A stretch of 12,846 bases of DNA from Betaproteobacteria bacterium UBA7395 (lineage in GTDB: Bacteria; Pseudomonadota; Gammaproteobacteria; Burkholderiales; Rhodocyclaceae). Numbering within the stretch: the first letter of the stretch is position 1; each line of letters begins with the position of its first letter. The translations under genes and the position numbers were made by a program. The stretch spans positions 1,092 to 13,937 of the forward strand of contig DKNF01000082.1 of assembly GCA_002470165.1 (NCBI GenBank), read 5' to 3'. The notes under the pieces are model-generated. The model saw nothing but the letters and a program-made list of their open reading frames with translations, ran no database searches and was not told where the DNA came from. Positions 7,359 through 12,846 of the stretch are shown here, one piece after another.

Positions 7359-8669
7359 ATGTCGATCAACGACCCGCAGTGGGGCAATCGCGGCAGCGAC
7401 GACAAGCCGAACGGCAACGGTCCGCGCCGCCCCAACGATGGACCGCCCGACCTCGAAGAACTGTGGCGGGACTTCAACCGCAAACTGTCCGGCATGATGG
7501 GCAAGAAGGGCGGCGGCGGTGGCAACAATGGCGGCGACGGTCCGCGCATGCCGCCGGTCGACTTCAATCCCAAGTTCCTGAGCGGCGGCCTTGGCCTGCT
7601 GGTCGGCCTGATCGCCATCGTCTGGCTGGCGTCCGGCTTCTATATCGTCGATGCCTCGCAGCGCGGCGTCGTGCTCCAGTTCGGCAAGCTGACCGAAACC
7701 ACCGAGCCCGGTCTGCGCTGGCGTCTGCCGTATCCGATCCAGTCGCACGAGTTGGTCAACCTGACCGGTGTGCGTACCGTCGAAATCGGCTATCGCGGCA
7801 CCGAACGCAACAAGGTGCTCAAGGAAGCCCTGATGCTGACCGACGATGAAAACATCGTGAACATCCAGTTCGCGGTGCAGTACATCCTCAAGGATCCGGT
7901 CGAGTTCCTGTTCAACAACCGTCATCCGGAAGAGGCCGTGATCGGCGCCGCGGAAACCGCCGTGCGTGAAATTGTCGGCAAGAGCAAGATGGACTTCGTG
8001 CTCTATGAAGGCCGCGAGCAGATCGCCAGCGATGCGGCCCGCCTGATGCAGGACATTCTCGACCGCTATAACGCCGGCATCCTGATTTCCAAGGTCACCA
8101 TGCAGAATGCCCAGCCGCCCGAGCAGGTGCAGGCGGCGTTCGACGATGCGGTCAAGGCCGGTCAGGACCGCGAACGCCAGAAGAACGAAGGTCAGGCTTA
8201 CGCCAACGATGTGATTCCCCGGGCCCGCGGTACCGCGGCCCGTCTGATGGAAGAAGCGCAGGGTTACCGCGAACGGGTGATCTCCACCGCCCAGGGTGAT
8301 GCCTCGCGCTTCCGCCAGATCCAGACCGAGTACGCCAAGGCGCCGGAAGTCACGCGTCAGCGCATGTACCTGGAAACCATGCAGCAGATCTACGCCAACA
8401 CCACCAAGGTCATGGTCGACGCCAAGGGCCAGGGCAATCTGCTCTACCTGCCGCTCGACAAGTTGATGGGGGCGGCCAGTGGCGCCGCCGCGGCCCCGCA
8501 GGGCATGATCGACGGCGGCGGTTCGGCCGCCGCGGCGACGCGCCAGTCGTCGGCCTTTGCCGGCGGCGTCCCGCCGCAATCCGAAAGTTTCCCCGCTGTC
8601 GGTGGTAACCCCTTGAATGCCAATACGCGTGCCGGTTCGCTGGGGACGCGTGAACGGGAGGCTCGCTGA
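7359..8669 (+). CDS. hflK: FtsH protease regulator HflK
   Basis: HflK is an SPFH/band-7 membrane protein that forms a large cage with HflC around the FtsH protease and modulates its proteolysis. The product from this start is 436 aa. It begins MSINDPQWGN, with a proline- and glycine-rich cytoplasmic segment including a five-glycine run at residues 51-55, a single membrane segment at about 74-95, and the SPFH domain starting at GFYIVDASQRGVVLQFGK. A charged helical region follows (AGQDRERQKNEGQAYANDVIPRARG). The last 60 or so residues are Ala/Gly/Ser-rich and probably disordered. The frame is open upstream into hflX, but ATG 7359 has the better ribosome-binding site and the conserved N-terminus. 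The stop overlaps the hflC start (TGATG). Confidence 0.95.
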   Translation: MSINDPQWGNRGSDDKPNGNGPRRPNDGPPDLEELWRDFNRKLSGMMGKKGGGGGNNGGDGPRMPPVDFNPKFLSGGLGLLVGLIAIVWLASGFYIVDASQRGVVLQFGKLTETTEPGLRWRLPYPIQSHELVNLTGVRTVEIGYRGTERNKVLKEALMLTDDENIVNIQFAVQYILKDPVEFLFNNRHPEEAVIGAAETAVREIVGKSKMDFVLYEGREQIASDAARLMQDILDRYNAGILISKVTMQNAQPPEQVQAAFDDAVKAGQDRERQKNEGQAYANDVIPRARGTAARLMEEAQGYRERVISTAQGDASRFRQIQTEYAKAPEVTRQRMYLETMQQIYANTTKVMVDAKGQGNLLYLPLDKLMGAASGAAAAPQGMIDGGGSAAAATRQSSAFAGGVPPQSESFPAVGGNPLNANTRAGSLGTREREAR

Positions 8670-9538
8670 TGAGTTCGCGTCTCAATGTGCTGGGCGGCAT
8701 CGTCGCCCTGATCCTGGTTGTCCTGTCGATGTCGGTGTTCACCGTCGATCAGCGGCAATACGCGCTGGTGTTCCAGCTGGGCGAGGTCAAACGTACGATT
8801 ACCGAACCGGGCCTGAACTTCAAGATTCCGATGATCCAGAACGTCCGTTTCTTCGATCGTCGCATCCTGACGCTGGATAGCGCCGATCCCGAGCGTTTCA
8901 TCACCTCGGAAAAGAAGAACGTGCTGGTCGATTCCTACATCAAGTGGCGCATCGTCGATCCCAATCTGTACTACATCTCGGTCGGCGGCGACGAGACCCG
9001 GGCGCGTACCCGCCTGAGCCAGACGGTCAACGCCGGTCTGCGCGAGGAGTTCGGCAAGCGCCTGGTCAATGACGTCATCTCCGGCGAGCGCGACAAGATC
9101 ATGAACCAGATGCGCGAGAAGGCCGATATCGACGCCCGCCGTATCGGCGTGCAGATCGTCGACGTCCGCCTGAAGCGGGTCGAGTTGCCGGACGAAGTCA
9201 GCGGCGCCGTGTATAGCCGGATGGAAGCTGAGCGCAAGCGCGTGGCCAACGAACTGCGTTCCGAAGGTGCGGCCGAGGCGGAAAAGATTCGAGCCGATGC
9301 CGATCGTCAGCGCGAAGTGATCATCGCCGAAGCCTATCGCGAAGCCCAGAAGATCAAGGGTGAGGGCGACGCCAAGGCCGCGGCGACCTATGCCGAAGCC
9401 TTCGGCAAGAGCCCCGAGTTCTATGCCTTCTATCGCAGTCTCGAGGCTTACCGCAACAGCTTTGCCAACAAGAGCGACGTGCTGGTCGTTGAACCCAATT
9501 CCGATTTCTTCAAGTACATGAAGAACATCGGCCGCTGA
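8669..9538 (+). CDS. hflC: FtsH protease regulator HflC
   Basis: HflC is the partner of HflK in the inner-membrane complex that surrounds FtsH. The 289-aa product has one N-terminal membrane segment at about residues 7-25 (LGGIVALILVVLSMSVF), then the SPFH domain beginning VDQRQYALVFQLGEVKRTI, with typical EPGLNFKIP and RRILTLDSADPERFIT. An Ala/Glu/Arg-rich coiled-coil region follows (RKRVANELRSEGAAEAEKIR and beyond), and the conserved C-terminal end includes SPEFYAFYRSLEAYRNSF. The start overlaps the hflK stop in TGATG, with GGGAGG at 8656-8661, 7 nt upstream, so the two proteins are probably made in a coupled manner. Confidence 0.97.
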   Translation: MSSRLNVLGGIVALILVVLSMSVFTVDQRQYALVFQLGEVKRTITEPGLNFKIPMIQNVRFFDRRILTLDSADPERFITSEKKNVLVDSYIKWRIVDPNLYYISVGGDETRARTRLSQTVNAGLREEFGKRLVNDVISGERDKIMNQMREKADIDARRIGVQIVDVRLKRVELPDEVSGAVYSRMEAERKRVANELRSEGAAEAEKIRADADRQREVIIAEAYREAQKIKGEGDAKAAATYAEAFGKSPEFYAFYRSLEAYRNSFANKSDVLVVEPNSDFFKYMKNIGR

Positions 9539-9547
9539 TCATCGTCA

Positions 9548-9733
9548 ATGACCTCGACCCTGTTGCTGGCGTTTGCGCTGATGCTGGTGCTGGAAGGCGC
9601 GATGCCGTTCATCGCGCCGGCTGCCTGGCGTGAAACCTTTCGCCGCCTGATCCAGTTGTCCGACGGTCAGATCCGTTTCATCGGTCTGACCTCGATGCTG
9701 ATCGGACTCGTCCTGCTGATAGTCTTCTCATGA
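9548..9733 (+). CDS. small DUF2065 (YjeT-like) membrane protein
   Basis: The 61-aa protein has two hydrophobic segments, at about residues 3-22 ([20 protein letters not shown]) and 43-60 ([18 protein letters not shown]), joined by a polar linker containing [10 protein letters not shown]. The LVLEG...P...W pattern and the location right after hflC match the DUF2065/YjeT family, which has no established function. It begins 9 nt after hflC without a clear ribosome-binding site, and its stop overlaps the hisZ start (ATGA), so it is probably translated by coupling. Its constant place next to hflKC suggests, but does not show, a link with the FtsH-HflKC complex. Confidence 0.88.
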   Translation: MTSTLLLAFALMLVLEGAMPFIAPAAWRETFRRLIQLSDGQIRFIGLTSMLIGLVLLIVFS

Positions 9734-10884
9734 ACTGGCTGCTTCCCGAATACATTGCCGATGCCCTGCCGTCCGAAGCGGCTCGCATCGAAACCCTGCG
9801 TCGCAATCTGCTCGATCATTTCCGCGTTCGCGGCTTCGAGTACGTCATGCCGCCGATGCTGGAATACCTCGACTCCCTGTTGACCGGTACCGGCCAGGAT
9901 CTGAACCTGCGCACCTTCAAGCTGGTCGATCAGTTGTCCGGGCGGACCATGGGCGTCCGCGCCGACATGACGCCGCAGGCGGCCCGTATCGATGCGCATC
10001 TGCTCAACCATCAGGGCGTGACCCGTCTGTGCTATTGCGGCAGCACCCTGCACACGCTGCCGGCCAACGTTTCGGCCGGTCGTGAGCAGGTTCAGCTCGG
10101 GGCCGAACTGTATGGTTATGCCGGCGTCGAAGCCGACCTGGAAATCGTCCGCTTGATGGCGACCGCGTTCGACCGGGTCAAGCTGCCGCTGGCGCGCATC
10201 GACCTCGGTCATGTCGGCATCTTCCGCGCCCTGGTCGAAGCCGCCGGTCTGCCGGGCGATGCCGAAGCCGAGTTGCTGGCGCTGCTGCGCGATAAGGATG
10301 TCCCGGGGTTGGCCGAGGCCACCGCTGCCGTGCCGTCGCCGTTCCGCGAGGGGCTGCTGGCGCTGCCGACGCTCTACGGCGGGCCGGAAACCGTTGATCG
10401 CGCCGTGGCCTGCCTGCCCGACCTGCCGGCCATCCGTGCCGCGCTGGAACAACTGCGCCACCTGATTTCGAGCGCGCCGGAACTGCCGTTCTCCATCGAT
10501 CTGGCTGACCTGCGCGGTTATCACTATCACAACGGCATCGTCTTTGCCGCCTACTGCCCGGGCTTCCCGGCGGCGATCGCGCTTGGTGGGCGTTACGACG
10601 GCGCCGGCAAGGCCTTTGGCCGGGCGCGTCCGGCCACCGGTTTTTCGCTGGACCTGCGTCAGCTGGCGCAACTGGCGCCGGCCGGCAAGCCGGTCCGCGG
10701 TGTGCTCGCCCCGTATGCCGGTGCCGACAAGTTGCTGGCTTCGCACATTGCTGCGCTGCGCGAGCATGGCGAGACCGTCGTCGAACTGTTGCCGGGCGAG
10801 ACCGCCTGCGAAGGCCCGTCATGCGACCGCAAGCTGGTCCAGGTCGGCGGGCGCTGGATCATTGAAGCTATACAAGAGGATTGA
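9730..10884 (+). CDS. hisZ: ATP phosphoribosyltransferase regulatory subunit HisZ
   Basis: HisZ is a catalytically inactive HisRS paralogue that, with a short-form HisG, makes the first enzyme of histidine biosynthesis and gives it feedback control. The 384-aa product retains the class II synthetase-like core: [13 protein letters not shown], the motif 2-like region [25 protein letters not shown] at residues 261-272 in place of the HisRS catalytic RGLDYY, and GGRYDG at 286-291. It lacks the HisRS C-terminal anticodon-binding domain, which separates it from the hisS product in this window. A short C-terminal region ends [12 protein letters not shown]. The start overlaps the DUF2065 stop (ATGA). 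The partner hisG is not in the window. Confidence 0.95.
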   Translation: MNWLLPEYIADALPSEAARIETLRRNLLDHFRVRGFEYVMPPMLEYLDSLLTGTGQDLNLRTFKLVDQLSGRTMGVRADMTPQAARIDAHLLNHQGVTRLCYCGSTLHTLPANVSAGREQVQLGAELYGYAGVEADLEIVRLMATAFDRVKLPLARIDLGHVGIFRALVEAAGLPGDAEAELLALLRDKDVPGLAEATAAVPSPFREGLLALPTLYGGPETVDRAVACLPDLPAIRAALEQLRHLISSAPELPFSIDLADLRGYHYHNGIVFAAYCPGFPAAIALGGRYDGAGKAFGRARPATGFSLDLRQLAQLAPAGKPVRGVLAPYAGADKLLASHIAALREHGETVVELLPGETACEGPSCDRKLVQVGGRWIIEAIQED

Positions 10885-10892
10885 GAGAGAAA

Positions 10893-12200
10893 ATGGCCAA
10901 GAATGTCATCGTCGTCGGTACCCAGTGGGGCGACGAAGGGAAGGGGAAGATCGTCGACTGGCTGACCGACCACGCCCAGGGCGTGGTGCGTTTCCAGGGC
11001 GGTCATAATGCCGGCCATACGCTGGTCGTCGGCGACAACGTCTACAAGCTCAACCTGGTGCCCTCGGGCATCGTTCGCGCCGGTGTCGATTGCTACATCG
11101 GCAACGGTGTCGTGCTCGACATCCATCACCTGATCTCGGAAATCGCCGAGTTGGAAAAGGGCGGCATCGACGTCCGTTCCCGCCTCAAGGTCAGCCCCGG
11201 CTGCCCGATCATCCTGCCCTACCACTCGGCCATCGACAAGGCGCGCGAAGCGGCCAAGGCCGGCGACAAGAAGATCGGCACGACCGGCAAGGGCATCGGC
11301 CCGACCTACGAGGACAAGGTTTCGCGCCGCGGCCTGCGCGTCTATGACCTGTTCCATCCGGAGCGTTTCGCCGAAAAACTCAAGGAAGTGCTGGAATACC
11401 ACAACTTCGTGCTGACCCAGTACTTCAAGGCCGACCCGGTCGACTTCCAGACTGTGTACGACCAGGCCATGGCCGATGCCGAAGTGATCCGGCCGATGGT
11501 CGTGGACGTATCCGCCGCGCTCTACGATGCCAACAAGGCCGGCCACAACATGCTGTTCGAAGGCGCCCAGGGCACCCTGCTCGACATCGACCACGGTACC
11601 TATCCCTTCGTCACCTCGTCCAACTGCGTTGCCGGTCAGGCGGCTGCCGGTGCCGGTGTCGGCCCGGGCATGCTGCACTACGTGCTGGGCATCACCAAGG
11701 CCTACTGCACGCGCGTCGGCGGTGGTCCGTTCCCGAGCGAACTGGATATCGATACCGAAGGCACGCCGGGTCACCAGATGTTCTCGGTGGGCAAGGAATT
11801 CGGTACGGTGACCGGGCGCAAGCGCCGCTGCGGCTGGTTCGATGCTGCGTTGCTGCGCCGTTCGGCCCGCATCAACGGCCTCACCGGCCTGTGCATTACC
11901 AAGCTCGACGTGCTCGACGGCCTCAAGGAAATCAAGATCTGCACCGGTTACCAGTTGGGCGACAAGGTTGTCGATCTGCTGCCCATCGGTGCCGACGACG
12001 TCGCCCGTTGCGTGCCGATCTACGAAACCATGCCGGGTTGGGAAGGGACGACCTTCCGCGTCAAGCGTTGGGAAGACCTGCCGGTCAACGCCCAGGCCTA
12101 CCTGAACCGCCTTGAGGAACTCTGCGAGGTGCCGATCGCCATCGTGTCGACCGGTCCCGAGCGCGACGAGACCATCCTCAAGCAGCATCCGTTCAAGTAA
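10893..12200 (+). CDS. purA: adenylosuccinate synthetase
   Basis: PurA makes adenylosuccinate from IMP and aspartate using GTP, the first committed step to AMP. The 435-aa product begins [19 protein letters not shown], with the catalytic D14 and, in GGHNAGHT, H42. It also shows [14 protein letters not shown], the [20 protein letters not shown] signature, VGGGPFPSE, the [10 protein letters not shown] segment and the GTP-binding TKLDVLDGL. The frame could begin at a TTG at 10881 with four more residues, but the ATG at 10893 matches the conserved start and has purine-rich AAGAGGA and GAGAGAGA sequence upstream. It begins 8 nt after the hisZ stop. A terminator follows 22 nt after its stop. Confidence 0.97.
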   Translation: MAKNVIVVGTQWGDEGKGKIVDWLTDHAQGVVRFQGGHNAGHTLVVGDNVYKLNLVPSGIVRAGVDCYIGNGVVLDIHHLISEIAELEKGGIDVRSRLKVSPGCPIILPYHSAIDKAREAAKAGDKKIGTTGKGIGPTYEDKVSRRGLRVYDLFHPERFAEKLKEVLEYHNFVLTQYFKADPVDFQTVYDQAMADAEVIRPMVVDVSAALYDANKAGHNMLFEGAQGTLLDIDHGTYPFVTSSNCVAGQAAAGAGVGPGMLHYVLGITKAYCTRVGGGPFPSELDIDTEGTPGHQMFSVGKEFGTVTGRKRRCGWFDAALLRRSARINGLTGLCITKLDVLDGLKEIKICTGYQLGDKVVDLLPIGADDVARCVPIYETMPGWEGTTFRVKRWEDLPVNAQAYLNRLEELCEVPIAIVSTGPERDETILKQHPFK

Positions 12201-12222
12201 TCCGGATTGTTCCCGGGCAATG

Positions 12223-12253
12223 CAAAGCGGGCCGCCTGGCCCGCTTTGTCTTT
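12223..12253 (+). terminator. intrinsic terminator after purA, possibly bidirectional
   Basis: CAAAGCGGGCC at 12223-12233 pairs perfectly with GGCCCGCTTTG at 12238-12248 around the loop GCCT, giving an 11-bp stem followed by TCTTT. It ends the purA transcript. On the - strand the same stem lies 4 nt beyond the stop of the His-rich gene, but what follows there (CATTGCCCGGG) is not T-rich, so termination in that direction would be weaker. Confidence 0.82.
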
Positions 12254-12630
12254 CAGTGCGGACGAACCGCCTGCCAGCCCTCCGGGCAGGCCTGGGTATA
12301 GGGATAGTATTGTCCGGACGAACGGCAGTAGAACCAGTTGCCACCCGGCGGGGGCGGTGCGCCATGGACGACGCGCGGTGGCGTGTTGGCATGATAGAGC
12401 GCGGTCCCGATGGCCAGGCCGCCGATGGTCAGCACGGCAGCCGGACCAGCCCAGTCGTTGCGGTGGTGATGATGCTTCCTGGCACGTGGTGGCGGCGCAT
12501 GGTAGTGATGATGGTGGCTGATCTGGGGGCGATGGTCGTTGCGCCAGTGGCGATCCGGGCCGGCGCTGGCCTGTCCGGTCAGGCCGATGCCCAGGGCGGC
12601 AGCGAGCAGGGTGCTGGCAAGTCGTTTCAT
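12253..12630 (-). CDS. secreted His-rich small protein, function unknown
   Basis: The 125-aa protein starts with a Sec signal peptide (MKRLASTLLAAALGIGLTG, with likely cleavage after Q-A-S-A23). The mature part holds 14 histidines in about 102 residues, including HHHHYH at 39-44 and HHHH at 53-56, separated by PPPRARK. A glycine/alanine-rich hydrophobic stretch at about 61-79 could be a membrane segment or glycine zipper. The C-terminal end NWFYCRSSGQYYPYTQACPE and GW has two cysteines (C102, C115) that could form a disulfide. I have seen this YYC...YYPY...CPxGW ending in uncharacterised proteobacterial exported proteins. The start at 12630 has GAGG (12637-12640) six nt upstream; a longer form from 12657 would place nine polar residues before the signal peptide. 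Metal binding is only suggested by composition. Confidence 0.82.
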   Translation of the reverse strand: MKRLASTLLAAALGIGLTGQASAGPDRHWRNDHRPQISHHHHYHAPPPRARKHHHHRNDWAGPAAVLTIGGLAIGTALYHANTPPRVVHGAPPPPGGNWFYCRSSGQYYPYTQACPEGWQAVRPH

Positions 12631-12636
12631 GATGAA

Positions 12637-12640
12637 CCTC
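12637..12640 (-). promoter_or_regulatory. Shine-Dalgarno that sets the His-rich gene start
   Basis: GAGG on the - strand lies 6 nt before the ATG at 12630. This favours that start over the ATG at 12657, which would disturb the signal peptide's normal positively charged beginning. Confidence 0.6.
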
Positions 12641-12702
12641 GTCAATGGTGTTGGCACGAGGTCAGGATAGCCAGCCGCTGGCGCGCTTGCTGCAACCAGA
12701 TG

Positions 12703-12716
12703 TTAGTAATTGTTAA
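12703..12716. promoter_or_regulatory. AT-rich imperfect palindrome upstream of the His-rich gene
   Basis: TTAGTAATTGTTAA reads as TTA-nn-AATT-nn-TAA, symmetric in all but the two spacer dinucleotides. It lies 73 nt upstream of the His-rich gene's start in an otherwise GC-rich genome. It could be a transcription-factor operator or part of the promoter. I found no convincing -35/-10 pair on the - strand around it, so this is a candidate only. Confidence 0.25.
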
Positions 12717-12774
12717 TCTCGGGGAGGCTTGCGCTGTGAGACAATCTGCCTTGTCGATGCGTGCGCCGAAAATG

Positions 12775-12802
12775 AAAAAAGGCCTTGCCGTAGCAAGACC
12801 TT
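12775..12802 (-). terminator. intrinsic terminator downstream of the tRNA
   Basis: Read on the - strand, AAGGTCTTGC (12802-12793) pairs with GCAAGGCCTT (12788-12779) around the loop TACG, a 10-bp stem with one G-U pair, followed by a run of Ts (complement of the As at 12775-12780). It starts 13 nt after the tRNA 3' end and would end the tRNA transcript before the His-rich gene. Confidence 0.85.
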
Positions 12803-12815
12803 CTGTCAAAATCGC

Positions 12816-12846
12816 TGGTGCCCAGGAAGGGACTCGAACCCCCACG
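12816..12846 (-). tRNA. 3' part of a tRNA, probably tRNA-Leu (cut by the window edge)
   Basis: The - strand reads GTGGGGGTTCGAGTCCC then TTCCTGGGCACCA. This gives a T arm (stem GGGGG with CCCTT, loop TTCGAGT), the 3' acceptor strand CCTGGGC, discriminator A and an encoded CCA end. The CGTGGGGGTTC just before and into the T arm is typical of the end of the long variable arm in bacterial tRNA-Leu, and the implied 5' acceptor GCCCAGG also fits betaproteobacterial tRNA-Leu. The anticodon lies outside the window, so the amino acid identity is inferred. Confidence 0.8.

Noticed and set aside
6130..12237. Both + strand terminators share the loop GCCT
   Set aside because: Two cases of a four-base loop are not evidence of a repeat family; the stems are unrelated.
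10659..12392. Antisense 577-codon open frame across hisZ, purA and the terminator
   Set aside because: It reads through a clear terminator and through purA in antisense, with no domain recognised; treated as a shadow.

Overview
The window is a compact stretch of housekeeping genes from a GC-rich betaproteobacterium, most likely near Rhodocyclales (Dechloromonas/Azospira/Azoarcus-like). The taxonomic call is inferred from gene order (ispG-hisS-yfgM-bamB-der-hfq-hflX-hflK-hflC-yjeT-hisZ-purA), from hisZ sitting between a YjeT-like gene and purA, and from the beta-type Hfq sequence. No database comparison was possible.

Layout, left to right on the + strand. Bases 1-97 are a leader with no supported gene. 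Bases 98-5781 are a tight run of five genes: ispG (isoprenoid precursor synthesis), hisS (histidyl-tRNA synthetase), a YfgM-like membrane-anchored TPR protein, bamB (outer-membrane assembly lipoprotein) and der (ribosome-assembly GTPase). Three of the four junctions are ATGA start/stop overlaps and the fourth gap is 5 nt, so this is very probably one operon. An AT-rich 88-nt gap then leads to hfq, which ends in a strong intrinsic terminator. hflX starts 22 nt after that stem, followed by hflK and hflC (membrane complex that controls FtsH), a 61-aa DUF2065/YjeT-like membrane protein, hisZ (regulatory subunit of ATP phosphoribosyltransferase) and purA (adenylosuccinate synthetase). purA ends in a second perfect-stem terminator.

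The right end is on the - strand. It holds a small secreted His-rich protein of unknown function (12253-12630), a non-coding stretch with an AT-rich imperfect palindrome, a terminator, and the 3' part of a tRNA, probably tRNA-Leu, running off the window.

No mobile element, CRISPR array, phage gene or new multi-gene system is visible; gene content is conserved core. The points most worth a second look are at RNA level and in composition: (1) the hfq terminator overlaps a perfect alternative 9-bp hairpin that would mask the hflX ribosome-binding site; (2) the hfq leader has an AACAACAC element beside a hairpin pairing the Shine-Dalgarno/start region, suggesting autoregulation; (3) ispG uses GAG for Glu far more than hisS does, with the change possibly inside ispG; (4) the His-rich exported protein beside the tRNA.
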